Assembly: GCA_014799485.1 (NCBI GenBank)
Contig: JAAVHY010000049.1
Coordinates: 1 to 38,885 of the forward strand
Direction: 5' to 3'
DNA: 38,885 bases
Source of the DNA: Clostridiales bacterium
GTDB lineage: Bacteria > Bacillota_A > Clostridia > Oscillospirales > Oscillospiraceae
Shown here in pieces: positions 26,538 through 34,806 of the stretch. The position numbers and the translations under genes were made by a program. The first letter of the stretch is position 1. Each line of letters opens with the position of its first letter. The notes beneath the pieces were generated by a model. The model worked only from the letters and a program-made list of their open reading frames with translations, was not told the origin of the DNA and searched no databases.

Positions 26538-28929
26538 ATTCGATCCTGCTCTCAAACCTTACCTCCACCACTGTACCGGGGGACACCATGGTCCCGGCGC
26601 TCACCGACTGGGCGGAAGCGGCGCAGGTCCCATCGCTGGCCTCCACCGCGCCGGCGGCCCGCATGAACAGGCCCCGCTCCTCCAGCTTGACCTTGGCCGC
26701 CGTGGGGGTGAGCCCCTTCAGGTCGGGCGTCTCCACCTGCGCCTCCGGGGCCTCGCTGCCCAGATAGAGCACCACCTGGGAGCCGCCGGGGATGGATACG
26801 CCCGCCGCGGGCACCTGGTGGGTGACGGTGCTCCCCGCGCCCACGGTGCGGCAGTCGAAGCCCGAAGCCTGCAGCGTGCTCTGGGCCACGGACAGCTCCT
26901 GGCCCACCACATAGGGCATGGGGGCGTCCGCGCGCGCCAGCTCATCCGCGGAATACTGCTTCTCCACCCCGATGTAATCCAGGATCTTGGCGATGAGCTG
27001 CCCCGCCATAGGGGCGGCGATGTTGCCGCCGGAAATATACGTGCCGGACGCCGTGTAGTTGGAGCCGGGGGCGGAACGCTTGGGGCTGTCATAGGCCACC
27101 AGCACCAGCACCTGGGGGTTATCCACCGGGGCGAAGCCCATGAAGGAGCAGATCACGTCGTCGTTATCCAGCTCGTCCCGCTTCTCCGATGTGCCTGTTT
27201 TGCCGCCGATGCGGTAGCCGCTCCGATAGGCGTTGTGCCCGCCGCCGTTGGCGACGACGCTCTCCAGGATGGCCCGAAGCTTGTCGGAGGTGGACTCGCT
27301 GATGACCTGGCGCACCTCCTGGGTCTCGTGGTAAAACACGGCGTTGTCCTCCCCATCGCTGATGGACTGCACCACATAGGGCTCCAGCAGATGCCCGCCG
27401 TTGATCACCGAGGCGAAGGCGGTAATCATCTGGATGGGAGTGATCTTGAAGGTCTGCCCGAAGGAGGCAACCGCCAGGGAGATGGCGCCATAGGGCCCGG
27501 TAAAGGTGTCCTTGCTCCAGAACAGGCTCTTTTCCTCCCCGCCCAGGTCAATACCGGTCTTGTCAAACAGGCCGTAATCCTCAAAGTACTGCCACATGGT
27601 CTCCGCGCCGATCTTGCTGCCGATCTCCATCAGCGCCACGTTGCAGGAGTTCTCCACCGCCTGGGTGAGGGTCTGGTCCTTATGCCCGTTGCGGTTGTGG
27701 CAGCGGATGGGGCTTTCCAGGCCGGGGAAATTTTTGGAACCGCCGCAGTAGTAGTGGTCATCCAGGGAGATCAGACCCTCCTCCAGAGCCATGGCCACCA
27801 CCAGCGGCTTGAACACCGAACCGGGCTCGTAGGTATCGGACAGGGCGCGGTTCTTCATCTGCTTGTTCCACGCGGCCATCCAGGCGTCGTTGACCTCCTG
27901 GCTGTCCTCCCCCTTTTCTTCCGCCACCTGGTCGATCTCGGCCTGGAGGGTGTCGCTGAGGATGCTGTTCCAGTTGTTCGGGTCGAAATCCGGGGTGCTG
28001 GACATGGCCAGTATCGCCGCGGTGTTGGGGTCCATGACAATGCCGAACGCGCCGTTCTGCACGTCGTAGCTCTCGATCCCTTCGGCCAAAGTCTGTTCCA
28101 GCATGGCCTGCATCCGCTCGTCCAGGGTGAGGTGGACATTGTAGCCGTTCTGAGCGTCGAAGTACATCTCATAGCCGGAGATCATGTCCATGCTGTGGCC
28201 GTTGATGGAGGTGACCGCCCGGCCCAGTTCGCCGGACAGGGCGTCCTCATACCCCGCCTCAACGCCGGACTTCCCTACCTTGTTGTCGCCGCTGGTCTCG
28301 GTCTGGCCCATATAGCCCAGGATGTGGGAGCCAATGGAGGAGAAGGGATAGTACCGCTTGCTGCTGGGGGTGAGCTGCAGCCCGGCGGACAGCTTATTCT
28401 CGCTGATGAAGGTCCGGGCCCTTTCCGCGTCCTCCTCCTCCAGCTCGGAATACAGCACCTCATAGCCGGAGCTGGTGCGCTCGATGCGGGTCCACAGCCT
28501 TTCCTCGTCGTAGCCGAACAGGTCCACGATGCCGTCCACGATGGTTTTGCGCAGGTCGTACAGCGCCTTCTCATAGGCCGCCTCGTCCAGATTCCCGTCC
28601 TCGTCCTTATACTTTTCCTTGTTGATCGAACCCTGCACGCCCTTGGGGGAGAGCACCAGCTTATAGACCGTGGCGGACATGGCCATCGTGCGGCCCTCCC
28701 GGTCATAGATGGTGCCCCGGTTTGCGGCAACGGAAACGCTCTTGGTCTGCTGGTCGGCGGCCAGCTCCTCCCATTTTTCGTGCTCCACGATCTGGAGCTG
28801 GTAGAGCTGGACCACCAGGGGCACGAACGCGAGCACCCCCAGCAGCACCATCAGGAAAATGGTGCGGCGGAACAGGCTTCGGTTATTTTTACCCTCCGTG
28901 CGGCGGGGCTTTCGATTCGGGTCTTCCAT
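26524..28929 (-). CDS. Class B penicillin-binding protein with two PASTA domains (PBP2B/SpoVD type)
   Basis: This septal transpeptidase cross-links peptidoglycan together with FtsW. The 801-aa protein has a short basic cytoplasmic tail, one membrane helix (about 23-43), a pedestal dimerisation domain with RGTIYDREGR (71-80), and a transpeptidase domain with all three active motifs: SxxK at S371-K374 (PGSVFK), SCN at 428-430 and KTGT at 577-580. Two PASTA domains follow (about 671-735 and 740-801), which bind wall fragments or muropeptides. AGGAG lies 8 bases before the ATG. dcw location argues for the division enzyme; a sporulation paralogue (SpoVD) is the alternative. Its end overlaps the start of the small Mur-like gene. 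Confidence 0.95.
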   Translation of the reverse strand: MEDPNRKPRRTEGKNNRSLFRRTIFLMVLLGVLAFVPLVVQLYQLQIVEHEKWEELAADQQTKSVSVAANRGTIYDREGRTMAMSATVYKLVLSPKGVQGSINKEKYKDEDGNLDEAAYEKALYDLRKTIVDGIVDLFGYDEERLWTRIERTSSGYEVLYSELEEEDAERARTFISENKLSAGLQLTPSSKRYYPFSSIGSHILGYMGQTETSGDNKVGKSGVEAGYEDALSGELGRAVTSINGHSMDMISGYEMYFDAQNGYNVHLTLDERMQAMLEQTLAEGIESYDVQNGAFGIVMDPNTAAILAMSSTPDFDPNNWNSILSDTLQAEIDQVAEEKGEDSQEVNDAWMAAWNKQMKNRALSDTYEPGSVFKPLVVAMALEEGLISLDDHYYCGGSKNFPGLESPIRCHNRNGHKDQTLTQAVENSCNVALMEIGSKIGAETMWQYFEDYGLFDKTGIDLGGEEKSLFWSKDTFTGPYGAISLAVASFGQTFKITPIQMITAFASVINGGHLLEPYVVQSISDGEDNAVFYHETQEVRQVISESTSDKLRAILESVVANGGGHNAYRSGYRIGGKTGTSEKRDELDNDDVICSFMGFAPVDNPQVLVLVAYDSPKRSAPGSNYTASGTYISGGNIAAPMAGQLIAKILDYIGVEKQYSADELARADAPMPYVVGQELSVAQSTLQASGFDCRTVGAGSTVTHQVPAAGVSIPGGSQVVLYLGSEAPEAQVETPDLKGLTPTAAKVKLEERGLFMRAAGAVEASDGTCAASAQSVSAGTMVSPGTVVEVRFESRIEYGDQ

Positions 28930-28974
28930 GGGCTTCGCTCCTGCCTTCCAAAAATGTCGCGGATTCGTTATGGC

Positions 28975-29014
28975 AGAGGGGCGCGGGAACCCTGTGCGTT
29001 CCTCACGCCCCTCT
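28975..29014 (-). other. Long hairpin between ftsL-like gene and PBP gene
   Basis: AGAGGGGCG (minus strand) pairs with CGCCCCTCT; inside, GGAAC pairs with GTTCC. The stem is followed by GCCATAACG with no T tract, and the PBP ribosome site is about 35 bases further. It looks like an intercistronic mRNA stability or processing stem, not a terminator. Confidence 0.5.
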
Positions 29015-29053
29015 GATCTCTCTATGGGAAATGTATGTGCCGGGGCAGGTCCC

Positions 29054-29626
29054 TTATGACATCAGGCCGGCAAAAAACCGCTCCGCCCGCTGGAGGATGC
29101 CGGACAGCCCCTCCCCCGCGCCGTCATAGTATACCACGCTATCCCCGCCGGACAGGTCCAGGTACACCGTCTGTCCCGCCCCGGGGCGCACCATGGTGCC
29201 GTCGGAAAGGAACTGCTTCTCGATGGCCTCCAGGTCGTACACCAGCTCGTATTTGGCCTGGAGCGTGCGGTTTTCATCCTGAAGGTCGGCCAGGGTGGAA
29301 CGCATTTTCACGATGTCGTGGTTGGTCTTGGCCAGCTGGGCACAGCTGATCACCAGCATCAGCGCGCAGGCCAGCACCGCGAACAGGCCCACCACGGTGA
29401 AGGGGGCCACGGCGCCCTGGGGCCGGACCTCGATGCTGGGCCGGACCGCCGGACGCCGGCGGGGCCGGGGCACGGGGCGGCGGTGGGGCTCCGGGCGGCG
29501 GACGGTATTACCCTGCACCCGCTCCCGCCGGGCCGGGGCGCGGGCAGGCTCCTGCTCGAACTCCGGCTGGTAGGCAACGCTGCCGTAAGTGCGGTATCTT
29601 CTGTGATTCCTGCTCTCAGTCGCCAT
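29054..29626 (-). CDS. FtsL-like divisome protein
   Basis: The 190-aa protein lies between rsmH and the PBP gene, the standard ftsL position. It has a long Arg/Pro-rich cytoplasmic tail (about 1-72, pI very basic), one membrane helix (about 75-97, VVGLFAVLACALMLVISCAQLA), then a coiled coil (about 97-135) with LADLQDENRTLQAKYELVYDLEAIEKQFL typical of FtsL/DivIC. The C-terminal 50 residues are additional. FtsL proteins are short and divergent, so identity rests on architecture and position. AGGAGAG lies about 6 bases before the ATG at 29624-29626. The cytoplasmic tail is unusually long. Confidence 0.8.
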   Translation of the reverse strand: MATESRNHRRYRTYGSVAYQPEFEQEPARAPARRERVQGNTVRRPEPHRRPVPRPRRRPAVRPSIEVRPQGAVAPFTVVGLFAVLACALMLVISCAQLAKTNHDIVKMRSTLADLQDENRTLQAKYELVYDLEAIEKQFLSDGTMVRPGAGQTVYLDLSGGDSVVYYDGAGEGLSGILQRAERFFAGLMS

Positions 29627-29684
29627 GGGGCACTCTCCTCACATCTTCATCCATTCCCCACAATGCGATCCGCAGGGTCACGGT

Positions 29685-30617
29685 TTACAGCTTCTCCGCC
29701 AGGCGCAGCTTGGCGCTGCGGGCCCTCGGGTTATCCTTCACTTCGCCCTCGTCCGCCGTGATGGGCCGCTTGCCCACCAGCTTGACCTTGGGCGTTTTTC
29801 CGCACACGCACACCGGGAAGTCCGGCGGGCAGGTGCAGCCCTTGGCCCACTGGGCATAGGCGGTCTTGACCAGCCTGTCCTCCAGGGAGTGGAAGGAGAT
29901 GACCGCCAGCCTCCCGCCCGGGTTCAGCGCGTCCAGCGCGCCCGCCAGCAGCCGCTCCACCTCTCCCAGCTCATCGTTCACGGCGATGCGGATGGCCTGG
30001 AAGGAGCGTTTGGCGGGGTGCTGCTTCTCCCGCTTGGCCTTGGCGGGCATGGCGCCCCGGATGATCTCCGCCAGCCGGCCGGTGGTCTCGATGGGGGCCT
30101 GTTCCCGTTCCCGGACGATAGCGGCGGCGATGGGGCCGGAATAGCGTTCCTCGCCGTATTGCCACAGGATGCGCCTGAGCTCTTCCTGGCCCCAGCCGTT
30201 CACCACGTCCCTCGCGGTGAGGGGGGCGGACTGGTCCATGCGCATGTCCAGCGGCGCGTCCTGGAGGTAGGAGAAGCCCCGGCTTCCATCGTCCAGCTGG
30301 GGGGAAGACACCCCCAGGTCGAACAGCATCCCGTCCACCCCGCTGACCCGGAGGGAGGCCAGGATATCCGTCAGATTACCAAAGTTTCCCCGAACCAGGG
30401 TCACCTTATCCATATGGCCTTCCAACCGGGCGGGGGCGGCGTCCAGGGCCGCCTTATCCCGGTCAATGGCAATCAGCCGCCCCGTGGTGAGCCGTTTGAC
30501 GATCTCCAGCGAGTGGCCCGCCCGGCCCAGGGTGCCGTCTACATAGACGCCGTCTGGCCGGATGTTCAGGCCGTCCAGGCACTCGTTCAAAAGCACCGGC
30601 TTGTGGGTGTATTCCAT
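29685..30617 (-). CDS. rsmH: 16S rRNA (cytosine1402-N4)-methyltransferase RsmH
   Basis: RsmH (MraW) uses SAM to methylate C1402 in the ribosomal P-site. The 310-aa protein has HKPVLLNECLDGL, the SAM loop VDGTLGRAGHS (26-36), FDLGVSSPQLDDGSRGFSY, and the C-terminal KRSFQAIRIAVNDEL and VISFHSLEDRLVK blocks. The ATG at 30615-30617 follows the mraZ stop by 6 bases and has only a weak GGGGA site, so translation is probably coupled to mraZ. Second gene of the dcw cluster. Confidence 0.97.
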   Translation of the reverse strand: MEYTHKPVLLNECLDGLNIRPDGVYVDGTLGRAGHSLEIVKRLTTGRLIAIDRDKAALDAAPARLEGHMDKVTLVRGNFGNLTDILASLRVSGVDGMLFDLGVSSPQLDDGSRGFSYLQDAPLDMRMDQSAPLTARDVVNGWGQEELRRILWQYGEERYSGPIAAAIVREREQAPIETTGRLAEIIRGAMPAKAKREKQHPAKRSFQAIRIAVNDELGEVERLLAGALDALNPGGRLAVISFHSLEDRLVKTAYAQWAKGCTCPPDFPVCVCGKTPKVKLVGKRPITADEGEVKDNPRARSAKLRLAEKL

Positions 30618-30623
30618 ATCGCG

Positions 30624-31040
30624 TCAAATCCCCAGGTTCTTCATCAGGTTGGCGATGGTCTCCGGGTTGAGCTGCTGCCGGGTCTTGGCCTTCCAGTTGT
30701 CCGCGCTCCAGATCTGGGCCCGGTCGTTGTTGCCGGTGACCACCACGTCCCGGTCGATCTTCGCGTAGTCCTTTAAATAGGACGGCACCTGGAAGCGCCA
30801 CTGCTTGTCCGCCTCGCACAGCTGGGCGCTGGCAAAAAACAGATCCATGGCCGCCGCGTCGGTGGTGGACAGCTCGGACACCTTCGCCCGCAGCCTGTCC
30901 CACGTCTCCATCGGGTAAAGGGTGAGGTTCTCCTTCACGCCCACCGCCAGGTAAAAGGAGGAGCCCAGCTTGTCCCGCAGTTTGGAGGGCACGATCAGAC
31001 GGCCGGCGTTGTCGATGCTGTGCTCGTAAGTACCGGTCAT
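30624..31040 (-). CDS. mraZ: Transcriptional regulator MraZ
   Basis: MraZ is an AbrB-like DNA-binding ring protein that represses its own dcw operon in studied species. The 138-aa protein contains two SpoVT/AbrB-like repeats: the first with YEHSIDNAGRLIVPSKLRDKL (5-25), the second around QVPSYLKDYAKIDRDVVVTG. GGAGG lies 7 bases before the ATG at 31038-31040. It heads the cluster, directly behind a strong promoter with possible operator repeats. Confidence 0.96.
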   Translation of the reverse strand: MTGTYEHSIDNAGRLIVPSKLRDKLGSSFYLAVGVKENLTLYPMETWDRLRAKVSELSTTDAAAMDLFFASAQLCEADKQWRFQVPSYLKDYAKIDRDVVVTGNNDRAQIWSADNWKAKTRQQLNPETIANLMKNLGI

Positions 31041-31079
31041 CTCTTTTCCTCCATTCTCCTCCGTATATAAGCAGAATTA

Positions 31080-31124
31080 CTCCATTTCACTCCACTACGC
31101 TTCTCAGTATACTCTCCCGTCCCA
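31080..31124 (-). promoter_or_regulatory. Possible MraZ operator repeats
   Basis: On the minus strand, TGGAG occurs at 31094-31090 and again at 31084-31080, exactly 10 bases apart. TGGGA at 31124-31120 is in the same 10-base register inside the promoter spacer. MraZ operators elsewhere are direct repeats of TGGG/TGGN-type boxes with 10-base period at the mraZ promoter. Only two of the boxes are clear, so this is tentative. Confidence 0.45.
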
Positions 31125-31134
31125 CAAATTGCAA
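31106..31134 (-). promoter_or_regulatory. Sigma-A promoter of the dcw cluster
   Basis: On the minus strand: -35 TTGCAA (31134-31129), 17-base spacer, -10 TATACT (31111-31106). Predicted start near 31099, giving a leader of about 60 bases to mraZ. The rest of the gap up to 31270 is AT-richer and holds nothing else I can name. Confidence 0.85.
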
Positions 31135-31270
31135 GCACTTTTTTCCTCGCAATTTCCCTTTTTTCATGGCAAAATGCGCCATTTGTTCGCACAAACATCC
31201 GTTTTAACCCTTCGCCGCACATTTTGTGGGCCGCCCCTCCCCCGCCGGTTCCACATATAGTGGTGGGCGC

Positions 31271-31306
31271 AAAAAAGCCCCGCCGCGGTCTCCCGCGGCG
31301 GGGCTT
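31271..31306 (-). terminator. Terminator after the coiled-coil gene
   Basis: On the minus strand, AAGCCCCGCCGCGG pairs perfectly with CCGCGGCGGGGCTT around GAGA, followed by TTTTTT (31276-31271). It closes the uvrC-rsmD-coaD-coiled-coil unit ahead of the mraZ promoter. Confidence 0.93.
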
Positions 31307-31334
31307 CAAAATTATGATTTGTTCTCTTTTTCCT

Positions 31335-31859
31335 CTACTCGTCCGCCTCAGCGTCGTACATCCGGCTGGCCCCGGACTTGCCCGCGGCGGAGCTGCCGCT
31401 CCCCCCCATGCCGGTGCGGAACTGGTTGTGTACCTGGCGCATCTCCGCGTGGGCGGCGGCCAGGGCATCCTCCGTGCGGCGCAGCAGATCCACGCAGTAC
31501 TCGTTGGCCTCCCGGCAGGTCTTTTTGGCCTCCTCGTCGGCATGGGCCAGCACCTCCCGGGCCTTCTGCCGGGCCTGGTTCATCACAGGGGCCTCGCTCA
31601 CCATCTGGTTGGCCTCGATCTCCGCCCGTTTGCGGATCTCCTCCGCCTCCCGCTTGGCGGCGGCCAGGTACTCGTTCCGGGCGTTGAGGATCTTCCGGGC
31701 CTCGGCCAGATCCACGGGGAGCTGCTTCTTGGCGTCCTCGATGAGATCCAGGGCCTTGTCCCGCTCGATCACACACTTGTCCCCGCTGAAGGCGGCGTTT
31801 TTCGCCTCGTCGATCATATCAAACAGCATATCCAGCAGTTCGTCCACAGCAGTCGCCAT
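31335..31859 (-). CDS. Coiled-coil protein of unknown function, coaD-linked
   Basis: The 174-aa protein is mostly charged helix (residues about 5-140; heptad-rich, KREAEEIRKRAEIEANQMV) with a Gly/Ser-rich end (GMGGSGSSAAGKSG). No membrane helix or signal is visible. Similar proteins in Clostridia are often labelled as ATP-synthase-subunit-like or DivIVA-like because of the helix composition; I do not see true catalytic or DivIVA N-terminal features. AAAGGAGAG lies about 7 bases before the ATG at 31857-31859. It follows coaD by 35 bases and ends just before a terminator. Cytoplasmic scaffold is the most that can be inferred. Confidence 0.75.
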   Translation of the reverse strand: MATAVDELLDMLFDMIDEAKNAAFSGDKCVIERDKALDLIEDAKKQLPVDLAEARKILNARNEYLAAAKREAEEIRKRAEIEANQMVSEAPVMNQARQKAREVLAHADEEAKKTCREANEYCVDLLRRTEDALAAAHAEMRQVHNQFRTGMGGSGSSAAGKSGASRMYDAEADE

Positions 31860-31894
31860 GCGTTATCTCTCCTTTTGATGTAAAATCTGCTTTC

Positions 31895-32395
31895 TCACAG
31901 GTAGTCCTGTCCGCTTTCCGCCACCTTGGCCCTCACCCGCTCGATGATCTGCCGGGGTACAAAGTCGGACAGGTCCGCCCCATACCGGGCCAGCTCCTTC
32001 ACCACGGTGGAGCTGAGGTAGGCATATTTGGGCCGGGTATACAGGAACACGGTATCCAGCTTGGGATAAAGCTTGGCGTTGAGCATGGCCATTTGGATCT
32101 CCGACTCGTAGTCGGACACCGCCCGCAGGCCCTTTACCAGCACCCGGGCGCGGTGGCGCTTGGCATACGCCGCCACCAGCTCCTGGGAACAGTCCACCTT
32201 CACGTTGGGCAGGTCATCCGTCACCCGGCGGATCAGCTCCACCCGTTCCTCCGGGGAGAACAGCCCTGCCGGCTTGGCGGAGTTGACGCTGACGCAGACA
32301 ATCAGCTCATCAAAGATGGCGGAGGCCCGCTTGATGATATCCAGGTGGCCCAGGGTCACCGGGTCAAAGCTGCCGGGGTAGATGGCGCGTCTCAT
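31895..32395 (-). CDS. coaD: Pantetheine-phosphate adenylyltransferase CoaD
   Basis: CoaD transfers AMP from ATP to 4'-phosphopantetheine, the penultimate step of coenzyme A synthesis. The 166-aa protein has the nucleotidyltransferase motif GSFDPVTLGH (8-17), KGLRAVSDYESE, and the C-terminal YLSSTVVKE. The ATG at 32393-32395 overlaps the rsmD stop by 4 bases, with AGGAGG 8 bases upstream inside rsmD. The rsmD-coaD pair is widely conserved. Confidence 0.97.
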   Translation of the reverse strand: MRRAIYPGSFDPVTLGHLDIIKRASAIFDELIVCVSVNSAKPAGLFSPEERVELIRRVTDDLPNVKVDCSQELVAAYAKRHRARVLVKGLRAVSDYESEIQMAMLNAKLYPKLDTVFLYTRPKYAYLSSTVVKELARYGADLSDFVPRQIIERVRAKVAESGQDYL

Positions 32396-32943
32396 GGGTT
32401 CGCCCTCCTGCGGTACAGGGTAAATTTGATCTTGCCGTAGCGGTATTCCCTGCCCTTTTCATAGGGGACGGGGAGCTCCGGCAGCGTGTGGTCCGCCGGA
32501 CTTTCGCAAACCATTATACCATTTTCCATCACGATGTCAATCGCCGTGAGCAGATCCAGGGCCCGCTCCAGATTCCCCGAGGCGTAGGGCGGGTCCAGGA
32601 AAACAAGGCCGTACTTTTCCCTCCGCCCGCTGAGGAAGGCGGCAAAGTCCTTCCCGTGGCAGGCGGCGCGGTCCTCAAAGCCGCAGGTCTTGACGTTCCG
32701 CCGCACCACCTTCAGCGCGGCGGGGGCGCTGTCCACAAAGTCGCAGAAGGCCGCCCCCCGGGACAGGGCCTCGATGCCCAGCTGCCCGGTGCCCGCGAAC
32801 AGGTCCAGCACCCGCCGCCCCTCGATGTCGAACTGGATGGCACTGAACAGTCCCTCCTTTACCCGGTCGGTGGTGGGGCGGGTAGCCAGGCCGGGCAGTT
32901 CTTCCAAACGCCTGCCCTTTGCCGAACCTGTGATCACTCTCAT
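32392..32943 (-). CDS. rsmD: 16S rRNA (guanine966-N2)-methyltransferase RsmD
   Basis: The 183-aa SAM-dependent methyltransferase has the N-terminal MRVITGSAKGRRLEEL with RPTTDRVKEGLFS (22-34), SAM motif LDLFAGTGQLG (46-56) and catalytic DPPY (117-120). It modifies G966 of 16S rRNA near the decoding site. The ATG at 32941-32943 overlaps the uvrC stop by 4 bases, and its own stop overlaps coaD by 4 bases, so the three genes are tightly coupled. Confidence 0.96.
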   Translation of the reverse strand: MRVITGSAKGRRLEELPGLATRPTTDRVKEGLFSAIQFDIEGRRVLDLFAGTGQLGIEALSRGAAFCDFVDSAPAALKVVRRNVKTCGFEDRAACHGKDFAAFLSGRREKYGLVFLDPPYASGNLERALDLLTAIDIVMENGIMVCESPADHTLPELPVPYEKGREYRYGKIKFTLYRRRANP

Positions 32944-34787
32944 AACGTCTCATCCTTTCCCCGCGGTCCTTCCGCCTGATGGAAATGGGCATATACCGCC
33001 TGGGCCGTGTTTTTGGGCACCACAGCGGACAGTTCGTCCAATGATGCCGCCTTGACGGCCTTTACGCTCTTGAACGCTTTCAACAGCTGGGCCTTCCGGG
33101 TGGGCCCCACCCCCGGGATGTCGTCCAGCGCCGAGCCCTTCAGGTGTCCGGCCTGCTGCTGGCGGTGGAACTCAATGGCGAAGCGGTGGGTCTCCTCCTG
33201 GATGCGGCCCACCATGGCGAACAGGGCCTGGTTGGCCTGGATGCCAATCTCCCGGCCGTCCCCGGCCACCAGGGCCCGGGTGCGGTGGCGGTCGTCCTTT
33301 ATCATACCGTACACCGGGATGCCGTTCACCCCCAGCTTGGACATGGCCTCCCACGCCGCCTTCACCTGCCCCGCGCCGCCGTCCATCAACAGCAGGTCGG
33401 GCTTGGCGGCAAACTTCTCGTCCCCGTCCAGATAGCGCCGGAACCGCCGCTCCACCACCTGCTCCATGGAGGCGTAGTCGTCGGCGTGGGGCATATCCTT
33501 CAATTTGAAATGGCGGTAATCCCGTTTCAGCGGCTTGCCGTCAATGTGGACGGTCATGGAGGCCACGATGTCCGAGCTGCCCGTATTGGAGATGTCAAAG
33601 GCTTCGATCCTGTGGGGCGGCCCGTCCAGCCCCAGCAGCGCCCCCAGCGCCTCGGTGAGCTTGGAGCGGCGTTCCTCCGCCGTGGTGGCCCGGAGCACCT
33701 CCTCGGCGGCGTTCTCGTTGGCCAGCTTGACCAGCTCCATCTTGGCCCCACGCTGGGGGGTGAGCACCTCCACCTTACGGCCCACCGCCTCGGTGAGCAT
33801 ACGGGCCAGCTCCACCTGCTCGTCGATATCGCAGGGCAGCAGGATCTGCCGGGGCAGCTGGCCCCGCCCGCCGTAGTACTGGGCGGCTAACGTGGACACA
33901 GTGGTCTGCTCGTCCTCCATGGGTATGCCAAGCAGTTCCCAGTCCTTGGCGGCCAGCTCCCCGCCGATGTAGTGGAGCACCACGAAGCAGCTCTTGGCCT
34001 CCCCCCTGTGGTAGCCCACCACGTCGGTGTCCGCCAGCGACCCGGCCACCGCCTTCTGCCGCTTGGACAAAAGCTGGATGGAGCGGATGCGGTCCCGGAG
34101 CTGGGCCGCCTTCTCAAAGCGCAGCTCCTCCGCCGCCAGCTCCATCTCGGCGGTCAGCTCGTCCACCACCTCGTCCAGCCGGCCCTCCAGCAGACGCACC
34201 GCCTGGTCGATGGAGCGGCGGTACTGGGTCTGGTCCATCTCCACCCGGCAGTAGCCGTCGCACACGCCCATGTGGAAGTTGAGGCAGGGGCGCTCCTTGC
34301 CGATGTCTTTTGGGAACTTCCGGCGGCAGCTTGGCAGGCGCAGGGCTTCCCGCAGAGCGTCGATGATGCCCTGGCTGGCCCCCCGGCTGCCGTAAGGGCC
34401 AAAGTACCGCGCCCCGTCGTCCTCCGGCCTGGAGGCCAGGGAGAACCGCGGGTAGTCCCCCGGGGACAGGCGGATATAGGGGTAGCCCTTATCGTCCTTG
34501 AGCAAAATGTTGTACCGGGGCTGGTGGCGCTTGATGAGGGCGCACTCCAGCACCAGGGCCTCGAACTCCGACTGCACCACGATCACGTCGAAGTGGTCGA
34601 TCTGGCTGACCATGGCCCGGGTCTTTTCATTGTGGCGGGACTGGTCCTGGAAGTACTGGCTCACCCGGTTTTTCAGCGCCTTGGCCTTGCCCACGTAGAT
34701 GACCTCGCTGGCGGCGTTCTGCATGATGTAGACGCCGGGCTTCAGGGGCAGGGCATGGGCCTTGTCCCGCAGTTCGTCGAATGTCAA
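32940..34787 (-). CDS. uvrC: Excinuclease ABC subunit C (UvrC)
   Basis: UvrC makes both incisions in nucleotide excision repair. The 615-aa protein has an N-terminal GIY-YIG nuclease (GVY 18-20, YVG 31-33, then R40), a UVR domain for UvrB (AEELRFEKAAQLRDRI, around 205-220), an RNase H-like nuclease (FDISNTG and LLMDGGAGQ), and a C-terminal helix-hairpin-helix (LDDIPGVGPTRKAQLLKAF). The start is placed at TTG 34785-34787, because GGGAGG lies 8 bases upstream. A GTG three codons earlier would sit on the ribosome site itself. The structured element B lies directly upstream. Confidence 0.96.
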   Translation of the reverse strand: MTFDELRDKAHALPLKPGVYIMQNAASEVIYVGKAKALKNRVSQYFQDQSRHNEKTRAMVSQIDHFDVIVVQSEFEALVLECALIKRHQPRYNILLKDDKGYPYIRLSPGDYPRFSLASRPEDDGARYFGPYGSRGASQGIIDALREALRLPSCRRKFPKDIGKERPCLNFHMGVCDGYCRVEMDQTQYRRSIDQAVRLLEGRLDEVVDELTAEMELAAEELRFEKAAQLRDRIRSIQLLSKRQKAVAGSLADTDVVGYHRGEAKSCFVVLHYIGGELAAKDWELLGIPMEDEQTTVSTLAAQYYGGRGQLPRQILLPCDIDEQVELARMLTEAVGRKVEVLTPQRGAKMELVKLANENAAEEVLRATTAEERRSKLTEALGALLGLDGPPHRIEAFDISNTGSSDIVASMTVHIDGKPLKRDYRHFKLKDMPHADDYASMEQVVERRFRRYLDGDEKFAAKPDLLLMDGGAGQVKAAWEAMSKLGVNGIPVYGMIKDDRHRTRALVAGDGREIGIQANQALFAMVGRIQEETHRFAIEFHRQQQAGHLKGSALDDIPGVGPTRKAQLLKAFKSVKAVKAASLDELSAVVPKNTAQAVYAHFHQAEGPRGKDETL

Positions 34788-34806
34788 GCGTTTCACCTCC
34801 CTGGCA

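Noticed and set aside
23651..29016. Very long plus-strand open frames (over 800 codons each) opposite ftsW, mraY and the PBP gene
   Set aside because: Composition is His/Gln/Arg/Gly-rich with no family motifs. The minus strand carries conserved enzymes throughout. High GC removes stop codons on the opposite strand.
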